Of a stretch of DNA of 35,317 bases, positions 1 through 7,900 are shown piece by piece. Numbering within the stretch: the first letter of the stretch is position 1; each line of letters begins with the position of its first letter. Below the pieces are notes generated by a model. The model was not told where the DNA came from. It did no database searches and saw only the letters and a list, made by a program, of their open reading frames with translations. The stretch lies in assembly GCF_029813835.1 (NCBI RefSeq), contig NZ_JARVKV010000069.1, positions 1 through 35,317 on the forward strand, written 5' to 3'. The position numbers and the translations under genes are program-made. The DNA is from Streptomyces sp. DH37 (GTDB lineage: Bacteria > Actinomycetota > Actinomycetes > Streptomycetales > Streptomycetaceae).

Positions 1-27
1 GGCCCGCACCCCCGGGGGGTGCGGGCC
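1..27 (-). terminator. Hairpin terminator downstream of sucCD
   Basis: A near-perfect palindrome at the window edge: arms of 13 bases (GGCCCGCACCCCC and its complement) around a single base, starting 80 bases after the sucD stop. No T-run follows, as is usual for GC-rich actinomycete terminators. It could also serve a convergent gene beyond the window. Confidence 0.6.
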
Positions 28-106
28 CGCGCCGTGCGGCGTTCCGCGGCGGAAGCGGAAGACGGCGTCGGACGGCGTCAGCGGGTGTCCCGCGTACGGC
101 CTCGCG

Positions 107-991
107 TCAGCCGGCGAGCAGCTCGCGCGCCAGACGGGCGGTCTCGGACGGCGTCTTGCCGACCTTCACGCCCGCGGCCTCCAGGGCCTCCTTCTTCGCC
201 TGGGCGGTGCCGGACGAGCCGGAGACGATGGCGCCGGCGTGGCCCATGGTCTTGCCCTCGGGGGCGGTGAAGCCCGCGACGTAGCCGACGACCGGCTTGG
301 TGACGTTGGCCTTGATGAAGTCCGCGGCCCGCTCCTCGGCGTCGCCGCCGATCTCGCCGATCATCACGATCAGGTCGGTGTCGGGGTCGGCCTCGAACGC
401 CTTGAGGGCGTCGATGTGGGTGGTGCCGATGATCGGGTCGCCGCCGATGCCGACGCAGGTGGAGAAGCCGAGGTCGCGCAGCTCGTACATCATCTGGTAC
501 GTCAGCGTGCCGGACTTCGAGACCAGGCCGATGCGGCCCGGCTTGGTGATGTCGGCCGGGATGATGCCCGCGTTGGACTGGCCGGGGGTGATCAGACCGG
601 GGCAGTTGGGGCCGATGATGCGGGTCTTGTTGCCCTTGGCGCCGGCGTGGGCCCAGAACTCGGCGGTGTCGTGGACGGCGATGCCCTCGGTGATCACCAC
701 GGCGAGCGGGATCTCGGCGTCGATCGCCTCGATGACCGCGCTCTTGGTGAACTTCTCCGGGACGAAGACGACGGTGACGTCGGCGCCGGTGGCCTCCATG
801 GCCTCCTTGACCGTGCCGAACACCGGTACCTCGGTGCCGTCGAAGTCGACGCTGGTACCCGCCTTGCGCGGGTTGACGCCGCCGACGATGTTGGTGCCGG
901 AGGCCAGCATGCGCCGGGTGTGCTTCTGGCCCTCGGAGCCGGTCATCCCCTGGACGATGACCTTGCTTTCCTTGGTGAGGAAGATAGCCAT
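107..991 (-). CDS. sucD: Succinyl-CoA synthetase (ADP-forming), alpha subunit
   Basis: This is the alpha subunit of the TCA-cycle enzyme that interconverts succinyl-CoA and succinate with substrate-level phosphorylation in the cytoplasm. The 294-residue product has the usual family length. An N-terminal Rossmann CoA-binding domain carries GMTGSEG (about residues 15-21). The phosphate-carrying histidine lies in GHAGAIVSG (His about 251). The ATG start fits the family N-terminus (AIFLTKESKVIVQG). A purine-rich GGACGAGGA stretch precedes it. It is the second gene of a sucC-sucD operon, 24 bases after the sucC TAA, which is consistent with one transcript and 1:1 subunit supply. Nothing is unusual. 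The assignment is very secure because the active-site histidine and the sucC neighbour agree. Confidence 0.97.
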   Translation of the reverse strand: MAIFLTKESKVIVQGMTGSEGQKHTRRMLASGTNIVGGVNPRKAGTSVDFDGTEVPVFGTVKEAMEATGADVTVVFVPEKFTKSAVIEAIDAEIPLAVVITEGIAVHDTAEFWAHAGAKGNKTRIIGPNCPGLITPGQSNAGIIPADITKPGRIGLVSKSGTLTYQMMYELRDLGFSTCVGIGGDPIIGTTHIDALKAFEADPDTDLIVMIGEIGGDAEERAADFIKANVTKPVVGYVAGFTAPEGKTMGHAGAIVSGSSGTAQAKKEALEAAGVKVGKTPSETARLARELLAG

Positions 992-1015
992 TGTTCTCGG
1001 TGTCCTCGTCCTTCG

Positions 1016-2188
1016 TTACTTCGCGGCCAGCTCGGCGGCCCGCTCGGCCGCGCCGTCCATGGTGTCCACCTGCTGCACCAGCGGGTGGTTGGCGTCGGTC
1101 AGGATCTTGCGACCCAGCTCCGCGTTGTTGCCGTCGAGGCGCACCACCAGCGGCTTGGTGACGTCCTCGCCCTTGGACTTCAGCAGTTCCAGGGCCTGCA
1201 CGATGCCGTTGGCGACGGCGTCGCAGGCGGTGATGCCGCCGAAGACGTTGACGAAGACGGACTTGACGTCCGGGTCGCCGAGGATGATCTCCAGGCCGTT
1301 GGCCATGACCTCGGCGGAGGCGCCGCCGCCGATGTCGAGGAAGTTGGCGGGCTTGACGCCGCCGTGGTTCTCACCGGCGTAGGCGACGACGTCCAGGGTG
1401 CTCATCACGAGGCCCGCGCCGTTGCCGATGATGCCGACCTGGCCGTCGAGCTTGACGTAGTTCAGGCCCTTGGCCTTGGCGGCGGCCTCCAGCGGGTTGG
1501 CCGCGGCCTTGTCCTCCAGGGCGGCGTGGTCCGGCTGGCGGAACTCGGCGTTGGCGTCCAGGGAGACCTTGCCGTCCAGCGCGATGATCGTGCCGTCGCC
1601 GGTCTTGACCAGCGGGTTCACCTCGACGAGGAGGGCGTCCTCCTTGACGAAGACCGTCCACAGCTTCTGCAGCGTGTCGACCACCTGGTCGGCGATCTCG
1701 GCCGGGAACTTCGCGGCCTCGACGATCTCGCGGGCCTTGGCCTCGGTGACGCCCTCGACGGCGTCGACCGGGATCTTGGCCAGGGCCTCGGGCTTGGTGG
1801 CCGCGACCTCCTCGATCTCGACACCACCCTCGACGGACGCCATGGCGAGGAAGGTGCGGTTGGCGCGGTCCAGCAGGAAGGAGACGTAGTACTCCTCCGC
1901 GATGTCCGCGGTCTGGGCCAGCATCACCTTGTGGACGGTGTGGCCCTTGATGTCCATGCCCAGGATCTGGCCGGCCTTCTCGACCGCGTCGTCCGGGTCG
2001 GAGGCCAGCTTCACGCCGCCGGCCTTGCCCCGGCCGCCGGTCTTGACCTGCGCCTTGACGACCGCGCGACCGCCGAGTCGCTCGGTCACCTCGCGCGCCG
2101 CCTCGGGCGTGTCGATGACTTCACCGGCCAGCACCGGCACGTCATGCTTGGCGAAGAGATCCCTCGCCTGGTACTCGAACAGGTCCAC
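1016..2188 (-). CDS. sucC: Succinyl-CoA synthetase (ADP-forming), beta subunit
   Basis: This is the nucleotide- and succinate-binding beta subunit that pairs with SucD. The 390-residue product starts with the canonical DLFEYQARDLFAKH. It then has an ATP-grasp fold with KAQVKTGGRGKAGGVKLA (about residues 45-62), followed by EVNPLV and the C-terminal CoA-ligase domain (GNGAGLVMSTLD, NFLDIGGGA, VFGGITACD). The start is GTG at 2188, preceded at about 8 bases by AGGGACGG. No alternative start gives a better N-terminus. sucD follows after 24 bases. A likely promoter lies about 100 bases upstream, with a TAACCT -10 on the minus strand at 2288-2293. Confidence is very high. Confidence 0.97.
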   Translation of the reverse strand: MDLFEYQARDLFAKHDVPVLAGEVIDTPEAAREVTERLGGRAVVKAQVKTGGRGKAGGVKLASDPDDAVEKAGQILGMDIKGHTVHKVMLAQTADIAEEYYVSFLLDRANRTFLAMASVEGGVEIEEVAATKPEALAKIPVDAVEGVTEAKAREIVEAAKFPAEIADQVVDTLQKLWTVFVKEDALLVEVNPLVKTGDGTIIALDGKVSLDANAEFRQPDHAALEDKAAANPLEAAAKAKGLNYVKLDGQVGIIGNGAGLVMSTLDVVAYAGENHGGVKPANFLDIGGGASAEVMANGLEIILGDPDVKSVFVNVFGGITACDAVANGIVQALELLKSKGEDVTKPLVVRLDGNNAELGRKILTDANHPLVQQVDTMDGAAERAAELAAK

Positions 2189-2287
2189 GCGCGTCCGTCC
2201 CTAGTCAGTGGTATCGCGGTTCGTTGTCAGCGTGGGCGTGCCGCGTGGCCGCGGCGTCTGCGGTGGCGCGCGGCATGTCCGCCTTGC

Positions 2288-2293
2288 AGGTTA
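2288..2293 (-). promoter_or_regulatory. Candidate -10 element for sucC
   Basis: TAACCT matches the TAnnnT form of vegetative Streptomyces -10 boxes and would put the transcript start near 2281, about 93 bases before the sucC GTG. The region 17-19 bases upstream (TTATGC) is a weak -35 match. The call rests on the hexamer and its position only. Confidence 0.35.
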
Positions 2294-2460
2294 GTCCTGT
2301 CCGTGTGTCCGGCATAAATCGCAGCTCACACCCGTGCGGTGACAACCGTCACAGAAGCAACCGCCCTCACAGGGGTGCGGGGTGCCGCGGTGAGGCGGGA
2401 ATCAGCCGATCGCCGGAGTTGTCCGGAACCGGCCGCGGGGCCGGGGCCCGGTGGCCTCCG

Positions 2461-2486
2461 GCCGGCCCGGCCGCCGCCGGGCCGGC
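2461..2486 (-). terminator. GC-rich hairpin, probable terminator of the vWA operon
   Basis: A perfect 11-bp stem (GCCGGCCCGGC at 2461-2471 with its complement at 2476-2486) has a 4-base loop and lies about 330 bases downstream of the vWA gene stop. It has no T-run. Its placement between the vWA stop and the sucC promoter suggests transcriptional insulation. Confidence 0.4.
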
Positions 2487-2770
2487 GTGACGGTCGTGCC
2501 GGTCACCCGGCCGGCGTCCATGACCGCGGGCAGCCGGCGGGCGGTGACGCCCCGGGTGCGGCGCGGGGCGCGGGTGCGGTGCGGATGCGGTGTGGACGGA
2601 AGCCGTGCCCGCGCTCCGGGTCTCGTCGTCCGGGACCCGGTGGCCCCGGCGAGGAGGAGGGGAGGAGGAAACGCGGCCCGCGGACCGGGGCCTGCGCGAT
2701 CACCAGCCGCCGGCGCCGCCGGGCGGACCGGTGCACCGCGTGCCCCCCTCCCTCGCCCCCGCTTCCCCTC

Positions 2771-2802
2771 GACGACGGTTCACATCGACGGCGGTTCACA
2801 TC
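2771..2802. repeat. Tandem duplicated 16-base motif
   Basis: Two adjacent copies of GAC(G/A)(G/A)CGGTTCACATC-type sequence (2771-2786 and 2787-2802) differ at one position. They sit 14 bases past the stop of the vWA gene. They could be a protein-binding direct repeat or a replication slippage product. Confidence 0.6.
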
Positions 2803-2815
2803 GTCCTCCGGCCGG

Positions 2816-4057
2816 TCACTCCTCGGGGATCGGCAGGGGGCGCTTCTCGATCGCCGCCGCCATCACCTCCGGGAAGTGGTCGGGAGTGCAGGCGAAGGCG
2901 GGCGCGCCGAGCGCGGCGAGGGCCGCGGCGTGTTCGCGGTCGTAGGCGGGGGCGCCCTCGTCGGAGAGGGCGAGGAGCGTCACGAACTGCACCCCCGCGC
3001 TCCTCATCGCGGCGACCCGCTTGAGCATCTCGTCGCGTATGCCGCCCTCGTAGAGGTCGCTGATGAGGACGACCACGGTCTCGGCGGGCCGGGTGATGCG
3101 CGACTGGCAGTAGGCGAGCGCCCGGTTGATGTCGGTGCCGCCGCCGAGCCGGGTGCCGAACAGCACGTCGACGGGGTCGTCGAGCTGGTCGGTGAGGTCG
3201 GCGACGGAGGTGTCGAAGACGACCAGCCGGGTGGAGACGGACCGCATCGAGGCGAGCACGGCCCCGAAGACGGAGGCGTAGACGACCGAGGCGGCCATCG
3301 AGCCGGACTGGTCGACGCAGAGGACGACGTCCTTGCGCACTGCCCGGGAGGCGCGGCCGTAGCCGACGAGCCTCTCGGGCACGACGGTGCGGTACTCGGG
3401 CAGGTAGTTCTTCAGGTTGGCCCGGACGGTGCGGTTCCAGTCGATGTCCCGGTGGCGGGGGCGGTGGGCCCGCGCCGACCGGTCGAGGGCGCCCGCCAGC
3501 GTCGACCGGGTACGGGACCCGAGCCTGCGCTCCAGGTCCTCCACGACCTTGCGGACGACCGCGCGGGCGGTCTCCCTGCTGGTCTCGGGCATCACCTTGG
3601 TGAGCGACAGCAGCGTCCCGACGAGGTGGACGTCGGCCTCGACGGCCTCGAGCGTCTCCGGCTCCAGCAGCAGGGCCGACAGGCCGAGCCGGTCGATGGC
3701 GTCGCGCTGCATCACCCGGACGACGGAGGCCGGGAAGTAGGTGCGGATGTCGCCGAGCCAGCGGGCCACGCCCGGCGCCGAGGCGCCCAGCCCGGCGGAC
3801 CGCGATCCCGGCCGGTCCCCCCTGCCCTCGCCGTCCCCGTACAGGGCGGCGAGGGTGCGGTCCACGGCCGCGTCCCGGCCGGTCAGCTCGCGTCCGGTGC
3901 CGTCGGCGTCCTCCCCGCCGCCGAGGACCAGCCGCCAGCGCCGCAGCCGCTCGTCGGCGGCCCGCTCGGCGGTCGTGCGGCCGTCCGTGTGGCCGGCCGC
4001 GCGGCCGTCGGCGCGGTCTTCCGTGTGGCCGGCCGTCGTGGTCGGATCGTCCCTCAT
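2816..4057 (-). CDS. vWA (MIDAS) domain protein, partner of the MoxR ATPase
   Basis: The 413-residue soluble protein has a charged, Asp/Arg-rich N-terminus and an alpha-helical middle (about residues 95-240). A C-terminal von Willebrand A domain carries a complete MIDAS metal site: DQSGS at 249-253, the Thr of GGGTD at about 308, and the Asp of ISDLYEGG at about 334. vWA proteins of this kind usually act with MoxR AAA+ ATPases in metal-dependent assembly or remodelling. I chose the ATG at 4057 because it overlaps the upstream stop as ATGA. Longer readings run into the previous gene in another frame. It is the third gene of the minus-strand operon. The substrate is unknown. The domain call is secure; the cellular role is inferred. 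Confidence 0.9.
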   Translation of the reverse strand: MRDDPTTTAGHTEDRADGRAAGHTDGRTTAERAADERLRRWRLVLGGGEDADGTGRELTGRDAAVDRTLAALYGDGEGRGDRPGSRSAGLGASAPGVARWLGDIRTYFPASVVRVMQRDAIDRLGLSALLLEPETLEAVEADVHLVGTLLSLTKVMPETSRETARAVVRKVVEDLERRLGSRTRSTLAGALDRSARAHRPRHRDIDWNRTVRANLKNYLPEYRTVVPERLVGYGRASRAVRKDVVLCVDQSGSMAASVVYASVFGAVLASMRSVSTRLVVFDTSVADLTDQLDDPVDVLFGTRLGGGTDINRALAYCQSRITRPAETVVVLISDLYEGGIRDEMLKRVAAMRSAGVQFVTLLALSDEGAPAYDREHAAALAALGAPAFACTPDHFPEVMAAAIEKRPLPIPEE

Positions 4058-6471
4058 GCGGTCACCGTCCCCCGTGCCGTACCGGCCGGTCCGCCGGTGT
4101 CGGTCGTGCGCTCTCCCAGCAGCAGCCGCAGGGTGGGCAGTACGGCGCCGGCCCGTTCCGGGTCCAGCCCCTCCCCGAAGCCGGGGGCGGTCTCCCACTC
4201 CGCCGGCGGCCCGCCCCGGCCCGGAGTGCCGCGCCGGACCAGCTCACCGATGGTGCGCCGCACCCCCGGCTCGTACGCGGCGAACGTCCGCCGCAGCAGC
4301 GGCAGCACGTCGGTGAACGCCTCCCCCGGTATCCCGGCCAGCCAGTCGTCCACCAGGGCCAGCAGCCGCTCGTCGTGGACGAGCAGCATGCCGCCGCCCG
4401 CCAGGAACCCCTCGATCCAGGCCGCCGCGTCCGGCGGCGCGGCGCCCGGCGAGAGGGCCAGGCCCATCAGCCGGGCCGCCTCGTCCCCGGGGAGCTGCCC
4501 GTCGTCCAGCAGCAGCCGGGCGCAGCGTCCACGGACCAGGCCGGGGACGCGGTCGCGTCCGGCGAGGGCGCGCAGCACCGACCGCCAGCGCGTGAGCAGG
4601 CCCTCCCGCTCGAGCAGGACGACCGCCCGGTGGGCGGCGTCCACATGGCCGTGCATCTCGGCCGCGCCGTCGGGGCCGAGACCGGCGCAGGCGGGCGGGA
4701 GTCCGACGCACACCCGCTCGGCGAGCCCTTCGGCGACCTCGCGGAGCGCGGCGGCGTCCGTACCGCGCACGTCGCCGTAGCGCACGGAGCGCACCAGCGC
4801 GGGCAGGGCCTGGGCGAGGTGGCCGACGTCGGCGTCGAGGGCCGCGCGGTCGGCGAGGGCGCGCATCACCGCCGGCAGGGCGTCGCCGAGCCCGGCCGGC
4901 AGGCATCGCTCGGCCAGCTCGGCGGCCTCGGCGAGCGAACCGGCGTCACGGGCCAGCGCCTCGGCCCTGGCCGTGGCCGCGGCGGCCACGGTGGTGCCCC
5001 ACACCCCGGCCTCGGCGATCCGCACCGACAGCTCGGGCCGCCAGCACAGCCGCCAGGTCTCGCGGAAGGTGCCGGTGCTGCCGGTGCGGCCGCGCACCGG
5101 CTCGCCCCAGTCGACGCCGAGCAGCCGCAGCCGGTGCAGCAGCCTGCTGCGCGCGGCGGCGTTCTCCTCGCGCAGGTCGAGGTCGATCTCGCGCTCGCGC
5201 GCCTCGGGCTTGAGCCGCAGCGACCTCTGCAGGCGGGTGAGGTCGCGCTGGAGCGGTACCGCGGGCGCGTCCCGCGGCACCTCGCCCAGGGCGTCGCCGA
5301 CGACCAGGCGCTCGTGGACGAGGGCGAGCGGCAGGTCCGAGCCCTCGCACATCACGGCCCGCACCGCGTCGACCGTCTCCCCCAGGCCGGGGAGCGGACG
5401 GCCGCGCAGGGCCGCCAGGGTGTCCGCGAGCCGTACCGCCTCGATGACGTGCGCCGAGGACACCGCGTGGTCCTCGGCCCGCAGCAGCCGGGCGACCTCG
5501 GTCATCCACCGCTCGACGGGCCGGTCGGGCGCGGCGAACAGGTGGCCGTACCAGCCGGGCGAGGTGATCCCGGCGCCGTAGCCGCTGCGCCGCGCCAGCC
5601 GCTCGTTGGTCCACGGCACCCAGGTGATCTCCGTCCTCGCCCTCGGCAGCCCCTTGAGGAGCTGCCGGTCGGCGGCGACGGCCGCCTTCGCGGCGAGGGC
5701 GGGCACGTGCCAGGCGCCGCAGACGACGGCGACCCGGTCGTCCCCGAACTCCCTGCGCGCCTCCCTCAGCCGCAGCCGCATATGGGCCTCGCGCAGCGCG
5801 TCGCGCCGGTCACCCGTGCCGCCCGTGCCGCCGGGAGCACCGCCGTGCGTCTCGCGCAGGGCGGTCATGGCCTCGGCGAGGGCGGCGAAGGGCGCGTACG
5901 GGTCGCGGTGGCCGCCGCGGTGCTCGACGACGTCCTCCCACCAGCGCTCGGGGTCGTCGTGGCCGGCCGTCTCGGCGAGCACCCGCAGCGGGTCGAGGCG
6001 GAGCTCCCCGGCCTCCCGCGCCTCCTCCCCGCCGGCACCGCCGCCGTCGTCGTCCCGCATGGCCAGCGTGTGGGACGCGGGCAGGTCGAAGAAGCGCACC
6101 GGCACGCCGCGCGCCAGCGCCCAGCGGACGGCGACCCACTCCGGGGAGAACCCGGCCAGCGGCCAGAACGCCGCGCGGCCCGGATCGTCCGCCACATGAG
6201 CCAGCAGGGCGACCGGCGGACGCATCTCCTCGTGCGCCGCGAGCTCCACCACCGCGTCGGCCTCCGGCGGCCCCTCCACCAGCAGCACCGCCGGCCCGTG
6301 GGCCTCCAGCGCCGCCAGGACGGCCCGCGCCGATCCCGGACCGTGGTGGCGTACGCCCAGCAGCAGCGGCCCCGGGGGCGGCGCCGGGCCCGCGGCGTCC
6401 GCGGTTTCCGCGACGCCCTTGACGTCCGCGGCGTCCGCGGCATCCGCCGCCCGCGCGCCGGGCGCGCTCAC
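4054..6471 (-). CDS. DUF5682 family protein (TraB/ChaN/EreA-like N-terminal region)
   Basis: This is a large soluble protein of 805 residues. After about 33 low-complexity residues it has GVRHHGPGS (39-47), LVEGP (64-68) and, near residue 252, GAWHVPAL. The spacing of the His-containing GxRHHGPG and GxWH motifs around a Val-Glu-Gly strand resembles the TraB/TIKI/ChaN/EreA hydrolase-like superfamily. That relation is inferred from motif pattern only. The rest is helical, rich in Ala, Arg and Leu, and ends in GTVTA. The start is GTG at 6471, which overlaps the MoxR stop as GTGA. The stop overlaps the vWA start as ATGA, so the three genes are translationally coupled. A reading-frame extension toward 7458 lies wholly inside the MoxR gene and was discarded. 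Family name fairly secure, activity unknown. Confidence 0.85.
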   Translation of the reverse strand: MSAPGARAADAADAADVKGVAETADAAGPAPPPGPLLLGVRHHGPGSARAVLAALEAHGPAVLLVEGPPEADAVVELAAHEEMRPPVALLAHVADDPGRAAFWPLAGFSPEWVAVRWALARGVPVRFFDLPASHTLAMRDDDGGGAGGEEAREAGELRLDPLRVLAETAGHDDPERWWEDVVEHRGGHRDPYAPFAALAEAMTALRETHGGAPGGTGGTGDRRDALREAHMRLRLREARREFGDDRVAVVCGAWHVPALAAKAAVAADRQLLKGLPRARTEITWVPWTNERLARRSGYGAGITSPGWYGHLFAAPDRPVERWMTEVARLLRAEDHAVSSAHVIEAVRLADTLAALRGRPLPGLGETVDAVRAVMCEGSDLPLALVHERLVVGDALGEVPRDAPAVPLQRDLTRLQRSLRLKPEAREREIDLDLREENAAARSRLLHRLRLLGVDWGEPVRGRTGSTGTFRETWRLCWRPELSVRIAEAGVWGTTVAAAATARAEALARDAGSLAEAAELAERCLPAGLGDALPAVMRALADRAALDADVGHLAQALPALVRSVRYGDVRGTDAAALREVAEGLAERVCVGLPPACAGLGPDGAAEMHGHVDAAHRAVVLLEREGLLTRWRSVLRALAGRDRVPGLVRGRCARLLLDDGQLPGDEAARLMGLALSPGAAPPDAAAWIEGFLAGGGMLLVHDERLLALVDDWLAGIPGEAFTDVLPLLRRTFAAYEPGVRRTIGELVRRGTPGRGGPPAEWETAPGFGEGLDPERAGAVLPTLRLLLGERTTDTGGPAGTARGTVTA

Positions 6472-7568
6472 GCGCTCACCTCGCGGCAGGCGCGGTAGAA
6501 GTCCTTCCAGCCGTCGCGCTCGCGGACGACCGCCTCCAGGTACTCCTGCCAGACCACCCGGTCCGCAGCCGGGTCGCGGACGACGGCGCCGAGGATGCCG
6601 GCGGCCACGTCGTCCGCGCGCAGCACCCCGTCGCCGAAGTGGGCGGCCAGGGCCAGCCCGCCGGTGACCACCGAGATGGCCTCGGCCGTCGACAGCGTGC
6701 CCGAGGGCGACTTGACCCTGGTGCGGCCGTCGGTGGTGACCCCGTCCCGCAGCTCGCGGAAGACGGTGACCACCCGCCGGATCTCGTCGATGCCGTCGGG
6801 GACGGCCGGCAGGTCCAGGGAGCGGCCGATCTGCTCCACGCGCCGGGCCACGATGTCCACCTCCGCCTCGGGCGTCTCGGGCAGCGGCAGGACGACGGTG
6901 TTGAAGCGGCGGCGCAGCGCGCTGGAGAGCTCGTTGACGCCCCTGTCGCGGTCGTTGGCCGTGGCGATCAGGTTGAAGCCGCTGACGGCCTGGACCTCCT
7001 CGCCCAGCTCCGGGACCGGCAGCGTCTTCTCCGACAGGATCGTGATCAGGCTGTCCTGCACATCGGCCGGGATGCGGGTCAGCTCCTCGACCCGCGCGAC
7101 CATGCCCTCGGACATGGCCCGCATGACGGGGCTGGGCACCAGCGCCTCGCGGCTGGGCCCGTCGGCCAGCAGCCGCGCGTAGTTCCAGCCGTAGCGGATC
7201 GCCTCCTCGGCGGTGCCCGCCGTGCCCTGCACCAGCAGCGTGGAGTCGCCGCTGACGGCCGCCGCCAGGTGCTCCGACACCCACGTCTTGGCGGTGCCGG
7301 GCACCCCGAGCAGCAGCAGGGCCCGGTCGGTGGCCAGCGTGGTGACGGCCACCTCCACGATCCGGCGCGGGCCGACGTACTTGGGGCTGATGACCGTGCC
7401 GTCCGGCAGGGTGCCGCCGAGCAGGTAGGTGGCGACGGCCCAGGGCGACAGCCGCCACCGCCGCGGGCGCGGCCGGTCGTCCGCGGCGGCCAGGGCGCTC
7501 AGCTCCCCGGCGAAGGCGTCCTCGGCGTGGGGCCGCAGAGCGGCCGGTGCGCTGGTGGTGGCGGTCAC
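6468..7568 (-). CDS. MoxR-type AAA+ ATPase
   Basis: The 366-residue AAA+ protein has a Walker A GVPGTAKTW at 88-96. The Walker B region is degenerate (VARVEELTRIP where most MoxR proteins have a hydrophobic run plus DE). A sensor-1-like NLIATANDRDRGVNELSSAL follows, then arginine-finger residues in ALRRRFN. A C-terminal lid and winged-helix region continues to REVSA. MoxR ATPases usually drive conformational change of a vWA partner, and one is encoded two genes downstream. The start is GTG at 7568, preceded by GAGGGGGAG; no in-frame ATG fits the family start. It is the first gene of the operon and sits under the left half of a divergent PafBC-type promoter. The Walker B variation is worth checking but not unusual for this subgroup. 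Confidence 0.9.
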   Translation of the reverse strand: MTATTSAPAALRPHAEDAFAGELSALAAADDRPRPRRWRLSPWAVATYLLGGTLPDGTVISPKYVGPRRIVEVAVTTLATDRALLLLGVPGTAKTWVSEHLAAAVSGDSTLLVQGTAGTAEEAIRYGWNYARLLADGPSREALVPSPVMRAMSEGMVARVEELTRIPADVQDSLITILSEKTLPVPELGEEVQAVSGFNLIATANDRDRGVNELSSALRRRFNTVVLPLPETPEAEVDIVARRVEQIGRSLDLPAVPDGIDEIRRVVTVFRELRDGVTTDGRTRVKSPSGTLSTAEAISVVTGGLALAAHFGDGVLRADDVAAGILGAVVRDPAADRVVWQEYLEAVVRERDGWKDFYRACREVSA

Positions 7569-7607
7569 GTTCTCCCCCTCGCGGGCGACTGGTGCGTGTC
7601 GGACACC

Positions 7608-7630
7608 ACGATGCACGGGGCCACTGACAA
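7608..7630 (-). promoter_or_regulatory. PafBC/RecA-NDp-type promoter toward the MoxR operon
   Basis: On the minus strand TTGTCAGTG (7622-7630) is followed by eight bases and CATCGT (7608-7613), one base off the TAnnnT -10. The start would fall near 7601, leaving about a 33-base leader with the GGGGGAG ribosome site before the GTG at 7568. Confidence 0.65.
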
Positions 7631-7711
7631 TCCCCCGCCGATCCCCCGCCGATCCCCCCGCCGATCTCGCCGGAACCGCCGTGACCTGCGCGGACACCGC
7701 CGGGAGGGGGA

Positions 7712-7734
7712 TTGTCAGTGGCGGCTCGTACGGT
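7712..7734 (+). promoter_or_regulatory. PafBC/RecA-NDp-type promoter toward the SWIM operon
   Basis: TTGTCAGTG (7712-7720), exactly eight bases, then TACGGT (7729-7734) is a full match to the consensus described for mycobacterial DNA-damage genes controlled by PafBC. The transcript would start near 7741, about 100 bases before the SWIM gene ATG. Confidence 0.8.
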
Positions 7735-7741
7735 CGTTCAC

Positions 7742-7900
7742 ATGGTTCACCGCACAGAGAGCGAGCTTGTGTTTCCGGTCGGTGAGGGCAACGGCTTCGG
7801 TGGTGACGACAACCACGCGTCCGTACGGGGAGAGCGAGGGGCACATGAGCGCAGGGGGATCGCGCTGGACCGCGGAACGGGTGCTGGCGCTGGCGCCTGA
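7742..7900 (+). CDS. Possible leaderless small ORF at the PafBC-type promoter
   Basis: An ATG lies 7 bases after the TACGGT -10, the spacing of a leaderless start. It opens a 52-codon frame beginning MVHRTESELVFPVGEG. It overlaps the start of the SWIM gene in another frame. Third positions are only weakly GC-biased, which argues against long-term coding. It may be a short upstream peptide, or the frame may be chance. Confidence 0.25.
   Translation: MVHRTESELVFPVGEGNGFGGDDNHASVRGERGAHERRGIALDRGTGAGAGA

Larger units (their letters stand above)
2189..2815. other. Intergenic region upstream of sucC
   Basis: There is no convincing gene in this 627-base gap between the vWA gene and sucC, both on the minus strand. 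It holds a candidate sucC promoter with a -10 of TAACCT at 2288-2293 (minus strand) and only a poor -35. It also holds a GC hairpin at 2461-2486 and a tandem 16-base repeat at 2771-2802. Open frames across it are GC-bias shadows with no family resemblance. Confidence 0.6.
7569..7844. promoter_or_regulatory. Divergent regulatory region with 17-bp inverted repeat
   Basis: This region lies between the MoxR operon (minus) and the SWIM operon (plus). Perfect 17-base arms GCCACTGACAATCCCCC at 7620-7636 and its complement at 7706-7722 are 69 bases apart. Each arm contains TTGTCAGTG pointing outward. Between them are three GCCGATC-C5/6 repeats at about 7637-7666. The outward elements match the actinobacterial RecA-NDp/PafBC promoter form TTGTCRGTG-N8-TAnnnT. 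Confidence 0.85.

Noticed and set aside
239..2317. Long antisense frame across sucC and sucD
   Set aside because: A shadow of the two real genes created by high GC at third positions.
6472..7458. N-terminal extension of the DUF5682 gene through the MoxR gene
   Set aside because: The extension is in a frame that reads the MoxR gene out of phase. The GTGA overlap at 6468-6471 gives a proper start.
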